Assembly: GCA_018663625.1 (NCBI GenBank)
Contig: JABJPX010000069.1
Coordinates: 52,399 to 116,398 of the forward strand
DNA length: 64,000 nt
DNA from: Polaribacter sp.
GTDB lineage: Bacteria; Bacteroidota; Bacteroidia; Flavobacteriales; Flavobacteriaceae
Direction: 5' to 3'
Shown: in pieces, positions 17,108-25,351 of the stretch
Numbering within the stretch: the first letter of the stretch is position 1
Layout: each line of letters opens with the position of its first letter
Made by a program: the position numbers and the translations under genes
Notes under the pieces: model-generated
Databases searched by the model: none
Seen by the model: the letters and a program-made list of their open reading frames with translations, nothing else
What the model was told of the DNA's origin: nothing

Positions 17108-19942
17108 ATGAACAAAAAAATAATTTTAGGCTTCTTTGCGATTTTTGCAATTGCCTGCAGTCAAGAAAAGCTAACCAAAAATCCCGAACTTCGTATTGAT
17201 TATAAAAAAATTGAATTGGACAACGGCTTGGATGTTATTTTTCATATTGATAAATCAGATCCCGTAGTCGCTGTAGAATTGATGGTACATGTTGGTTCAG
17301 CAAGAGAAACCGAAGGGAGAACTGGTTTTGCGCATTTGTTTGAACATTTACTTTTCTTAGAGTCTGAAAACCTTGGAAAAGGAGGGTTGGATAAAATGAG
17401 TGCACGCATTGGTGGTTCTGGCGCAAATGGATCTACTTCGAGAGACCGAACAAACTATTTACAAACCGTCCCAAAAGATGCTTTAGAAAAAATGATCTGG
17501 GCAGAAGCGGATAAATTAGGTTGGTTTATTAATACGGTTACAGCCCCGGTTTTAGCGAAAGAAAAACAAGTCGTTAAAAACGAAAAAAGACAAAGTATTG
17601 ACAACAGACCTTATGGGCACAACCAATATGTAATTGGCAAAAATTTATATCCCAAAGACCACCCCTACAATTGGCAAGTAATTGGATCTCTTGAAGATTT
17701 GCAAAATGCAACCTTAGAAGATGTAAAAACTTTTTACAAGAAATGGTATGTACCCAACAATTCAACATTGGTTTTATCGGGTGATTTTGACATTGAACAA
17801 GCAACAAAATGGGTGCGTAAATATTTTGACGAAATCCCAAGAGGAACCGATATTCCTGCTTTAGAAAAACGTCCTGGAAATGTACCTGAAACGAAAGTCT
17901 TGTATTATGAAGACAACTTTGCAAGGGTGCCACAACTTACAATGGTTTGGCCAACAGTTGCGTCTTACCACCCAGATTCTTATCCTTTAGAGGTTTTATC
18001 TGAATACTTAACAGAAGGAAAATCGGCACCAATGAATCAAGTTTTAATTGATGAATTAAAACTAACCTCTTCGACAAGTATGTTTAATTATATTTCTGAA
18101 TTAGCAGGGCAAACACAAATTTCCGTAAGGGCTTTTAAGGATAAAAACTTAGAAGAAATAAAAACAGGGATTGAAAAAGGATTTGCAAAATTTGAAAAAG
18201 AAGGCATTTCCGAAAAAAGCTTAAAGCGAATAAAAGCAGGGCAAGAAACTAGTTTTTACAGAAGTTTATCTAGCGTTTTAGGAAAAGGAACTGGATTGGC
18301 TTCCTACAATACATATACAGGAGACCCAGGCTTTGTAACAGAAGATATTAAAAGAACATTGGCAGTAACTACAGCAGATGTAATGCGTGTTTATAACAAA
18401 TACATCAAAAACAAAAATTATATCGCAACCTGTTTTGTACCAAGAAGCAGTGCAGATTTGATATTAGAAAATGCTGTTTTAGCCAATGTTGTAGAAGAAA
18501 AAATCATAACGGGTGTAGAGGAAAAATTTGACCCTAAAATTGCAGCTACCTACACAAAAACACCATCTTCTTTTGATAGAAGCATAGAACCTACTTCCGG
18601 AGAAACGCCATCACTTGCAGTTCCTAAAGTATATGAAAGCACCTTAGAAAATGGATTGAAAATCTTTGGAATTGAAAACAATGAAGTGCCACTAGTACGC
18701 TTTAATCTAAGCATTGATGGAGGACAACTACTAGAATCCATGGACAAATTAGGCGTTGCAAATTTAACGGCTATTTTATTAAACAAAGGCACAAAAAACA
18801 AAACGACTCAAGAATTAGAAGAAGCCATACAAGATTTAGGCGCATCTATATTCAGTTATTCAGGGAAAGAAAGTATCACGATAAGTGGAACCACTTTGGC
18901 GAAAAACTATAATGCGACTTTAGCCCTAGCCCAAGAAATGCTCCTATCTCCAAGGTTTGATGAAACTGACTTTGAATTGTTAAAAAAAGCAACCGTTACA
19001 AGGTTACGCCAGCAACAAGCAAGTCCAAACGCTGTAGCAAGAAATGCCTATAATGAATTGATTTACGGAAAAGAAAACATCCGTTCTAAAAATACACTAG
19101 GAACCATTTCATCTGTTTCTAAAATAACGATTGAAGATGTAAAAGCATTTTATGAAAAATCCATATCACCCTCCGTTGCAAAAATGTTTGTGGTAGGGAA
19201 TATAAAAGAAAACGATGTATTGAGTTCTTTAGAAGGCTTAAACGCTCAATGGGCGACCAAAGAAGTGCTTATTCCTACTTATAAAACACCTGAAGCACCT
19301 ACAAAACCAACAGTCTATTTTTATGATATTCCAAACGCAAAACAATCTGTTTTACAAATTGGAACACCTGCATTGGCGATTACTGATGAGGATTATTATG
19401 CCGCTTCTGTCATGAATTATATCCTTGGTGGTGGTGGTTTTGCATCGAGATTAACGCAGGAATTACGAGAAGGAAAAGGATATACTTACGGAATTCGATC
19501 GGGTTTTTCGGGGACAAAAGCAAAAGGCACATTTACCATTTCTAGTGGAGTAAGATCGAATGTCACCCTAGAATCGGCACAGTTGATCAAACAAATTTTA
19601 AAAGAGTACCCTACCACTTTTTCAGACAAGGATTTAGAAACAACAAAAAGTTTTTTAATAAAAAGTAATGCAAGGGCTTTTGAAACAGCTAGCGCAAAAT
19701 TAAGAATGCTCTCTAACATGAGTACCTATGGATGGAAATCCGATTATATAAAAGAACAAGAGTCCATTGTAAATAATATGACGAAAGCGCGTGTAAAAGA
19801 ACTCGCAAACAAATATGTAAATCCAGATAAATTAATTTGGTTGGTTGTTGGTGATGCAGAAACACAATTCGATAGAATGAGGGAGCTAGGGTATGGAACG
19901 CCTATTTTATTAAACAAAAGGCAACAACCAATTAAGAATTGA
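17108..19942 (+). CDS. M16 family zinc metallopeptidase, lipoprotein, two-domain
   Basis: A 944-residue pitrilysin-type peptidase. It begins with a lipoprotein signal peptide ending at Cys17 (IFAIAC), so it is probably anchored in the periplasm or outer membrane. The inverted zinc motif HxxEH is present as HLFEH (His76-His80), with the distal glutamate expected in the WAEADKLG/NEKRQ region. A second M16 domain (from about residue 500) lacks HxxEH but keeps the RLTQELREGKGYTYG segment typical of the inactive half. The tandem arrangement resembles PqqL-type proteins that form a clamshell. Substrates are probably peptides. It stands alone and ends before a bidirectional terminator. Confidence 0.93.
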   Translation: MNKKIILGFFAIFAIACSQEKLTKNPELRIDYKKIELDNGLDVIFHIDKSDPVVAVELMVHVGSARETEGRTGFAHLFEHLLFLESENLGKGGLDKMSARIGGSGANGSTSRDRTNYLQTVPKDALEKMIWAEADKLGWFINTVTAPVLAKEKQVVKNEKRQSIDNRPYGHNQYVIGKNLYPKDHPYNWQVIGSLEDLQNATLEDVKTFYKKWYVPNNSTLVLSGDFDIEQATKWVRKYFDEIPRGTDIPALEKRPGNVPETKVLYYEDNFARVPQLTMVWPTVASYHPDSYPLEVLSEYLTEGKSAPMNQVLIDELKLTSSTSMFNYISELAGQTQISVRAFKDKNLEEIKTGIEKGFAKFEKEGISEKSLKRIKAGQETSFYRSLSSVLGKGTGLASYNTYTGDPGFVTEDIKRTLAVTTADVMRVYNKYIKNKNYIATCFVPRSSADLILENAVLANVVEEKIITGVEEKFDPKIAATYTKTPSSFDRSIEPTSGETPSLAVPKVYESTLENGLKIFGIENNEVPLVRFNLSIDGGQLLESMDKLGVANLTAILLNKGTKNKTTQELEEAIQDLGASIFSYSGKESITISGTTLAKNYNATLALAQEMLLSPRFDETDFELLKKATVTRLRQQQASPNAVARNAYNELIYGKENIRSKNTLGTISSVSKITIEDVKAFYEKSISPSVAKMFVVGNIKENDVLSSLEGLNAQWATKEVLIPTYKTPEAPTKPTVYFYDIPNAKQSVLQIGTPALAITDEDYYAASVMNYILGGGGFASRLTQELREGKGYTYGIRSGFSGTKAKGTFTISSGVRSNVTLESAQLIKQILKEYPTTFSDKDLETTKSFLIKSNARAFETASAKLRMLSNMSTYGWKSDYIKEQESIVNNMTKARVKELANKYVNPDKLIWLVVGDAETQFDRMRELGYGTPILLNKRQQPIKN

Positions 19943-19976
19943 TCCTTAAAGTTGATGACATTAAAAATAAGTCAAT

Positions 19977-20009
19977 AAAAAAACCGAGCAAATTGCTCGG
20001 TTTTTTTTT
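19977..20009. terminator. Bidirectional intrinsic terminator
   Basis: A run of A, then CCGAGCA-AAT-TGCTCGG (perfect 7-bp stem), then nine T. It works in either direction and lies between the M16 peptidase gene (plus) and fabD (minus). Confidence 0.9.
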
Positions 20010-20027
20010 ATTGAATATAAACTCTTT

Positions 20028-20915
20028 TTACGAAAGTACGGTTGCACCACTTGCAGTGACACTTCGATCAATTTTTCGCATTAAGCCTTGTAAAACCTTC
20101 CCAGGTCCAACCTCAATAAACTCTGTACCACCATCTGCAATCATTGCCTGAATGCATTGTGTCCATTTTACAGGTGCCGTTAATTGTGCAATTAAGTTTT
20201 CTTTAATCTCATCTGGGCTTGTTACCGCCTTTGCAGGTACATTTTGATACACTGGGCAGGTAGGCTCACTAAAAGTAGTTTCCTGAATAGCTGCTGCTAA
20301 TTCTTCTCTTGCTGGCTGCATCATTGGTGAATGAAAGGCGCCTCCAACAGGTAATAACAAAGCTCTTCTTGCTCCTTTTTCTGTAAGTACTTCACAGGCT
20401 TTTTCAACAGCTGAAATTTCACCAGAAATAACCAATTGCCCGGGACAATTGTAATTTGCAGCAACCACAATTCCATCAATTTCTTGACAGGTTTCTTCGA
20501 CTACATGGTCTTCCAATCCTAAAACTGCGGCCATGGTCGAAGGTGCTATTTCGCAAGCTTTCTGCATTGCCAAAGCACGTTTAGAAACAAGCCTTAATCC
20601 GTCTTCAAAAGACAAAACACCGTTTGCAACCAAAGCAGACAATTCACCTAAAGAGTGTCCTGCAACCATTTCTGGTTGAAATGAATCTCCCAATACTTTT
20701 GCCAAGATTACAGAGTGTAAAAAAATAGCAGGTTGTGTAACTTTCGTTTCTTTGAGTTGCTCTGAAGTTCCTTCGAACATAATATCAGTAATCGAAAATC
20801 CAAGGATCTTATTTGCTTTTTCAAAATATTCTTGCGCCAATGAAAATTGCTCGTAAAGATCTAAACCCATTCCTGTAAACTGTGCTCCTTGCCCTGGAAA
20901 TATATATGCTTTCAT
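20028..20915 (-). CDS. fabD: Malonyl-CoA:ACP transacylase FabD
   Basis: Transfers malonyl from CoA to acyl carrier protein to feed fatty-acid elongation. The 295-residue protein opens with YIFPGQGAQFTGM, has the nucleophile elbow AGHSLGE (Ser88), and the catalytic histidine in GGAFHSPMM near residue 200. Length and motifs are standard for stand-alone FabD. It has its own promoter and terminator, and no other fab genes are adjacent. Confidence 0.97.
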   Translation of the reverse strand: MKAYIFPGQGAQFTGMGLDLYEQFSLAQEYFEKANKILGFSITDIMFEGTSEQLKETKVTQPAIFLHSVILAKVLGDSFQPEMVAGHSLGELSALVANGVLSFEDGLRLVSKRALAMQKACEIAPSTMAAVLGLEDHVVEETCQEIDGIVVAANYNCPGQLVISGEISAVEKACEVLTEKGARRALLLPVGGAFHSPMMQPAREELAAAIQETTFSEPTCPVYQNVPAKAVTSPDEIKENLIAQLTAPVKWTQCIQAMIADGGTEFIEVGPGKVLQGLMRKIDRSVTASGATVLS

Positions 20916-20941
20916 TTAAAATGTATTTGAATAATTTTGGG

Positions 20942-20949
20942 CAAAAATA
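20942..20949 (-). promoter_or_regulatory. Promoter -7 element of fabD
   Basis: TATTTTTG on the minus strand matches TAnnTTTG, 26 bases before the fabD ATG. I found no palindrome or operator around it. Confidence 0.6.
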
Positions 20950-21103
20950 ATGTTTTTTTTGAGAAGCCAATACGCATAGGTCTTAATATTGAATAGAACG
21001 AAAAAGGATGCATTCAAAAAATAAACAACTAAAAGTTCCTTGTTTTTCACAAATACAAAGCCCCTATTAACATTATTTTTAGAAACAGTCACGGATAATT
21101 GAG

Positions 21104-21111
21104 TAGTTTTG
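21104..21111 (+). promoter_or_regulatory. Promoter -7 element of the arsenosugar operon
   Basis: TAGTTTTG matches TAnnTTTG. It lies 26 bases before the ATG at 21138 and overlaps a possible TTG start at 21099, arguing for the later start. No ArsR-like inverted repeat is evident next to it. The 150 bases upstream, back to the fabD promoter, show no gene. Confidence 0.6.
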
Positions 21112-21137
21112 TTTGGAATAGAAATCGTAAAAAAAAG

Positions 21138-21842
21138 ATGCTAAAAAAAATATTTTTACTAATCATTGTTTTTTTATCGCTAAAAGCAACAGCACAAACA
21201 TTAATTTACAATGAGTTGTTACAAGCCCATGTTACCAAAGAAGGAATCGTTGATTATAAAAATTTTAATCAAAAAAAATTGCGATTATATCTCACTTCTT
21301 TAGAAAAAATTACGCCAAAAACCACCTGGCCTAAAGACAAAAAAAAAGCCTTTTGGATCAATGTTTATAATGCATATACACTACAAATTATTTTAGATAA
21401 TTATCCACTAACAAGCATTCGAACAATTAAGAAAGAAGGAAATACTGCTTGGAAAATTCCATTTGTAAAAGTGGGAAATCAAACATACACTTTGGATCAT
21501 TTGGAGCATGAAATTTTACGAAAAAAATACAAAGATCCAAGAATTCATGTAGGTGTGAATTGTGCCTCGATTTCCTGCCCCAAATTATTGAATATTGCGT
21601 TTACAGAGGAAAATGTGAATGCCGAATTAGAAAAATTAATGACCGAATTTGTCAACGATACTACCAGAAATAAAATCAGCAATGAAAATATTAAAATCTC
21701 TAAAATTTTTAGTTGGTTTAAAGAGGATTTTACAGAAAAAGGAAGTATTATTGAGTACTTAAATCAATATTCGGAGACTCCAATTGATAAAAATGCACAG
21801 ATTCGTTACAAAACGTATGACTGGAATTTAAACGAAAAATAA
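21138..21842 (+). CDS. DUF547 protein, exported
   Basis: A 234-residue protein with an N-terminal signal peptide (about 19 residues, ending LKATAQ) followed by a DUF547 domain. Recognisable segments are KAFWINVYNAYTLQII and the cysteine-bearing GVNCASISCPKLL. The fold is related to papain-like/transglutaminase-type proteins but the function is unknown. It is the first gene after the promoter and is followed four bases later by the CMD-family gene, so it looks like part of the arsenosugar operon; its role there is not established. Confidence 0.88.
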   Translation: MLKKIFLLIIVFLSLKATAQTLIYNELLQAHVTKEGIVDYKNFNQKKLRLYLTSLEKITPKTTWPKDKKKAFWINVYNAYTLQIILDNYPLTSIRTIKKEGNTAWKIPFVKVGNQTYTLDHLEHEILRKKYKDPRIHVGVNCASISCPKLLNIAFTEENVNAELEKLMTEFVNDTTRNKISNENIKISKIFSWFKEDFTEKGSIIEYLNQYSETPIDKNAQIRYKTYDWNLNEK

Positions 21843-21846
21843 AATT

Positions 21847-22182
21847 ATGGCAAAACCTTATTATGATGCTTCCGACTTGCGGAAATTTGGAAAAATCACA
21901 GAATGGAGCGAAGAATTGGGAAACAAATTCTTTGATTATTATGGAAAAGTGTTTGAAGAAGGTGCTTTAACAGCGCGTGAAAAATCTCTTATTGCTTTGG
22001 CTGTTGCACATACAGAACAATGTCCGTATTGTATCGACGCCTATACCAAAGATGGCCTTGAGCGAGGCATTACTAAAGAACAAATGATGGAAGCGATTCA
22101 TGTAGGGGCTGCTATCAAAAGTGGTGCTACTCTAGTACACGGAGTTCAAATGATGAACAAAGTGAACAAATTAGAAATGTAA
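21847..22182 (+). CDS. Arsenosugar-associated CMD/peroxidase-like protein
   Basis: A 111-residue carboxymuconolactone-decarboxylase (AhpD-like) protein. The helix AVAHTEQCPYCIDAYTK holds the CxxC pair (Cys59, Cys62) and is followed by a conserved histidine in EAIHVGAAIKSG. Members of this family next to arsS and arsM are annotated as arsenosugar biosynthesis-associated peroxidase-like proteins. By analogy with AhpD it may do thiol redox chemistry, perhaps on arsenic intermediates; that is inference. It is tightly spaced with its neighbours. Confidence 0.88.
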   Translation: MAKPYYDASDLRKFGKITEWSEELGNKFFDYYGKVFEEGALTAREKSLIALAVAHTEQCPYCIDAYTKDGLERGITKEQMMEAIHVGAAIKSGATLVHGVQMMNKVNKLEM

Positions 22183-22206
22183 GAGAAAAAACAATACCGT
22201 ATAAAA

Positions 22207-23262
22207 ATGGCTACAAAATCACTTTTAGCAAGAAACAATGATTTGGCAAATACAGCCCGTCAAATGGAAATTCTATCCAGCGGAATATTCGCTGATGGCG
22301 AATTGCCCACATTTGCTAACAAACTAAAAGAAACCCATCAGTTTCCGCTACAACCCAAAAAATTAGAGATTCTTCAAATCAATTTAGGGTATATGTGTAA
22401 TCAAGTTTGTGCGCATTGCCATGTGGATGCAGGTCCAGATCGGAAAGAAATCATGACTTTAGAAACCATGCAACAATGTTTGGAGGTGATTAAAAATACG
22501 GGAGCACATACGCTAGACTTAACGGGTGGTGCACCAGAAATGAATCCAAATTTTAAAGAATTTGTAGAAGCTGCTGCAAAAGCGGGTATTAAAGATTTCA
22601 TTGTTCGCTCTAACTTAACCATTATTCGGGCAAATAAGAAATACTACGAATTACCAAAGTTCTTTAAAAAACATAACATCCATGTTGTTTCTTCAATGCC
22701 ACATTGGACCCGTGGGAAAACTGACAAACAACGAGGTGATGGTGTTTTTGACAAATCTATCAAAGCACTACAAATGCTTAATGAAGTAGGATATGGAAGG
22801 GAAGGGTCTGATTTAAAATTAGATTTGGTTTACAATCCTTCTGGTGCCTTTTTACCGGGCGATCAAATGGCCTTAGAAAACGATTTTAAAAAAGCGTTAA
22901 AAACGGATTTTAACATTGACTTTCACAACTTATTTGCCATTACCAATTTGCCAATTAGTCGATTTTTAGATTATTTAATTGCTTCTGAAAACTATGAAGA
23001 TTACATGTTTTCTTTGGTAGATGCCTACAATCCAACAGCAGTAGCAAATGTGATGTGTACCAATACCATTTCGGTCAGTTGGGATGGGTATTTATACGAT
23101 TGCGATTTCAACCAGATGTTGAATTTAAAGGTGGGCAGTAAGGTACAACACATTGGGGACTATAACGAAGCGCTTTTACAAGACAGGAATATCATTATCA
23201 ATCAACATTGTTATGGCTGTACGGCAGGTGCAGGAAGTAGTTGTCAAGGAGTAGTCGCATAA
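22207..23262 (+). CDS. arsS: Arsenosugar biosynthesis radical SAM protein ArsS
   Basis: Radical SAM enzyme of 351 residues. The CxxxCxxC cluster motif is CNQVCAHC (Cys64, 68, 71), followed by the GGAPEMN SAM-binding region. A cysteine-rich C-terminal domain (MCTNTIS, YDCDFNQ, HCYGCTAGAGSSCQG) is typical of the former radical SAM/Cys-rich family and probably binds extra iron-sulfur clusters. ArsS joins a 5'-deoxyadenosyl group to methylated arsenic to give 5'-deoxy-5'-dimethylarsinoyl-adenosine, the arsenosugar precursor. The presence of arsM downstream in the same operon strongly supports the call. Confidence 0.93.
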   Translation: MATKSLLARNNDLANTARQMEILSSGIFADGELPTFANKLKETHQFPLQPKKLEILQINLGYMCNQVCAHCHVDAGPDRKEIMTLETMQQCLEVIKNTGAHTLDLTGGAPEMNPNFKEFVEAAAKAGIKDFIVRSNLTIIRANKKYYELPKFFKKHNIHVVSSMPHWTRGKTDKQRGDGVFDKSIKALQMLNEVGYGREGSDLKLDLVYNPSGAFLPGDQMALENDFKKALKTDFNIDFHNLFAITNLPISRFLDYLIASENYEDYMFSLVDAYNPTAVANVMCTNTISVSWDGYLYDCDFNQMLNLKVGSKVQHIGDYNEALLQDRNIIINQHCYGCTAGAGSSCQGVVA

Positions 23263-23272
23263 TAACTGTTTT

Positions 23273-23767
23273 ATGAAAATACGAATTTTATCCTTTTTGT
23301 TATTAATTGTTACCAATGTATTTTCTCAAAATAATTTGAAGAATTTATTGAAGATGTACAACACAGAAAGCATTCCTTATATATCTGTAACTCAATTACA
23401 AAAAACTGCATCAAAGTTGATTTTATTGGATGTTCGAGAAAAAAAGGAATTCAAAATAAGTCATCTAAAAAACGCAAAATTTGTGGGTTATACTAATTTC
23501 AACCTCAAAGAAACTCTCAAAAAAATACCAAATAAAATGAGTAAAATTGTGGTGTATTGTTCCTTAGGAATCCGATCTGAAGACATCGCAGAGAAACTTA
23601 AAGTGGCAGGGTACACAAATGTTTTAAATTTATATGGAGGAATTTTCGAATGGAAAAACAAGGGAAATCCCGTGTTTGACTCCAACGGAAAGGCCACTGA
23701 TAAAATGCATGTTTTTTCTAAAGAATGGAGTAAATGGCTCTTAAAAGGAAAGAAAGTCTATGAGTAA
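23273..23767 (+). CDS. Exported rhodanese-like protein
   Basis: A 164-residue protein with a signal peptide (about 18 residues, ending NVFSQ) and one rhodanese domain. The active-site loop is VVYCSLGIRSED, a C-x4-R loop of sulfurtransferase length; Cdc25/Acr2-type arsenate reductases of this fold have C-x5-R, so arsenate reduction is less likely. Export to the periplasm would separate it from the cytoplasmic ArsM and ArsS. It overlaps the next gene by eight bases and is clearly part of the operon. Substrate unknown. Confidence 0.85.
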   Translation: MKIRILSFLLLIVTNVFSQNNLKNLLKMYNTESIPYISVTQLQKTASKLILLDVREKKEFKISHLKNAKFVGYTNFNLKETLKKIPNKMSKIVVYCSLGIRSEDIAEKLKVAGYTNVLNLYGGIFEWKNKGNPVFDSNGKATDKMHVFSKEWSKWLLKGKKVYE

Positions 23768-24362
23768 AAACCTACTTTTAATTTTTACAAGAAACCCAGA
23801 ATTGGGAAAGGTAAAAACACGATTAGCAAAGACCATCGGAGCAGAAAAAGCATTGGCCATTTATAAATTTTTATTGGCGCATACCAAAAAAGTAACCGAA
23901 AAAATAGCCTGTGACAAGGCAGTCTATTATTCCGTAAAAGTGAGAGAAGATGACCTTTGGAATGGTGAAATTTATCAAAAAAAACAGCAATTGGGTGAAG
24001 ATTTAGGTATCCGAATGCAAAATGCTTTTCAAGATGCTTTTGCAAATGGTTATGAAAAAGTACTAATTGTGGGCAGTGATTTGATTGATTTATCAGAAGA
24101 AATTATTGAAAAGGGATTCTTACAGTTGGCATCAAACGATGTTGTTATAGGGCCTGCTGAAGACGGCGGATATTACTTATTGGGCATGAAATCTGTACAT
24201 CCAAATGTTTTTAAGAATAAAAACTGGGGAACATCTTCAGTAAGAGAGGAAACACTGAACGATTTAAAAGATAAAAAAGTACATTTGTTAAACGAATTGA
24301 ATGATGCAGATGTTTTAGATGATATCAAAGAGCATCCCGCATTTCAACATTTTTTAAACTAA
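23760..24362 (+). CDS. CofC-like arsenosugar biosynthesis glycosyltransferase
   Basis: A 200-residue GT-A/nucleotidyltransferase-like protein of the family named glyco_like_cofC or DUF2064. Landmarks are the N-terminal FTRNPELGKVKTRLAKTIG nucleotide-binding segment, LIVGSDLIDL and the loop GPAEDGGYYLLG. In arsenosugar clusters this family is annotated as the glycosyltransferase that would attach the aglycone. The second transferase family often found beside it is not in this window. The 5' end overlaps the rhodanese gene. Confidence 0.87.
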   Translation: MSKNLLLIFTRNPELGKVKTRLAKTIGAEKALAIYKFLLAHTKKVTEKIACDKAVYYSVKVREDDLWNGEIYQKKQQLGEDLGIRMQNAFQDAFANGYEKVLIVGSDLIDLSEEIIEKGFLQLASNDVVIGPAEDGGYYLLGMKSVHPNVFKNKNWGTSSVREETLNDLKDKKVHLLNELNDADVLDDIKEHPAFQHFLN

Positions 24363-24402
24363 TACATCTCGCGTTGAGCTTTGTCCTATAATTAGAGACA
24401 AA

Positions 24403-24447
24403 AGCGCAGTTTCAAGGCGGTAACTTTATATAGGTCTCAACTGCGCT
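24403..24447. repeat. Intergenic inverted repeat (possible dispersed extragenic element)
   Basis: AGCGCAGTT at 24403-24411 and its complement AACTGCGCT at 24439-24447 flank a 27-base spacer, inside the 101-base gap between the transferase and PNP genes. The arm sequence resembles the CTGCGCTCGA-type extragenic repeats common in Flavobacteriia. It could form a hairpin in the operon mRNA but has no T-run, so it is not a terminator. It is the only copy I noticed here. Confidence 0.5.
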
Positions 24448-24463
24448 CGACCCAGCAAGAACC

Positions 24464-25279
24464 ATGAAACAAGAACAACTTAATGAAACAGTCGCTTTTT
24501 TAAAAGCAGCGGGAATTACAGATCCAACAATCGGAATTGTATTGGGAACTGGACTGGGAAAATTAGTGGATGAAATTTCAATAGAGAAAGAAATTGCCTA
24601 TTCAGAAATTCCTAATTTCCCTCAAGCAACGGTGGAGTTTCATTCTGGAAAATTAATTTACGGAGTGTTTTCTGGTAAAAAAGTACTTGTTATGGCAGGA
24701 CGTTTTCATGTATATGAAGGCTATGATTTATGGGAAGTTACTTATGGTATTCGCACTATGCATGCATTGGGAATTCAACAGTTATTGGTTTCTAACGCAG
24801 CAGGGGCTATCAACTTGACTTATAAGAAAGGGGATTTAATGTTGATCGAAGATCACTTAAATTTACAAGGAGGTTCTCCTTTAGCCTTCAAAGGCGCAAA
24901 TGATTTTGGCAATATTTTTGCAGATATGTTGGCTCCGTATTCAAAAGGAATCAACCAAATAATAAAAAACATTGCCAAAGAAAAGAACATTCAATTGCAC
25001 GAAGGGGTATATGCAAGTGTTGTAGGCCCTCAATTGGAAACTAGAGCCGAATACAGAATGTTGCAAATTCTGGAGGTAGATGCTGTGGGTATGAGTACCG
25101 TACCTGAGGTAATTGTTGCCAAACAATTGAACTTGCCCTGTGCTGCTATTTCTGTTTTAACGGATGAATGTGATCCGAAAAATTTACAACCGGTAGATAT
25201 TACAGAAATCATTGCAATTGCAGGAAAAGCAGAACCGAAGATGATTGCCATTTTTAAAGAATTGATCAAAATAATATAA
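24464..25279 (+). CDS. Purine nucleoside phosphorylase (PNP I, trimeric type)
   Basis: A 271-residue phosphorylase that splits purine nucleosides with phosphate. Landmarks are VLGTGLGKLV, AGRFHVYEGYD, VSNAAGAIN, SVVGPQLETRAEYRML and the C-terminal DAVGMSTVPEVIVA, all typical of the low-molecular-mass trimeric PNP family. Inside this operon it would be the enzyme that removes adenine from dimethylarsinoyl-adenosine to give an arsinoyl ribose phosphate; that role is inferred from location. Normal purine salvage is the alternative or additional function. Confidence 0.93.
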   Translation: MKQEQLNETVAFLKAAGITDPTIGIVLGTGLGKLVDEISIEKEIAYSEIPNFPQATVEFHSGKLIYGVFSGKKVLVMAGRFHVYEGYDLWEVTYGIRTMHALGIQQLLVSNAAGAINLTYKKGDLMLIEDHLNLQGGSPLAFKGANDFGNIFADMLAPYSKGINQIIKNIAKEKNIQLHEGVYASVVGPQLETRAEYRMLQILEVDAVGMSTVPEVIVAKQLNLPCAAISVLTDECDPKNLQPVDITEIIAIAGKAEPKMIAIFKELIKII

Positions 25280-25289
25280 AATACAATGA

Positions 25290-25327
25290 ACAGTTTTTAG
25301 CAGTATTTAATTGCATACTGTAACTGT
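25290..25327. repeat. Interrupted stem-loop between PNP and arsM genes
   Basis: Nested complementary arms ACAGTT...AACTGT (outer) and CAGTAT...ATACTG (inner) surround an eight-base loop. There is no T-run afterwards, so arsM could still be reached from the operon promoter. It may affect mRNA stability or arsM dosage, or be a decayed extragenic repeat. Confidence 0.45.
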
Positions 25328-25351
25328 GAATCGAACACTGAAAAAAATACT

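Noticed and set aside
21099..21137. TTG start for the DUF547 gene
   Set aside because: It would place the start at or upstream of the promoter -7 element; the ATG at 21138 gives a proper signal peptide.
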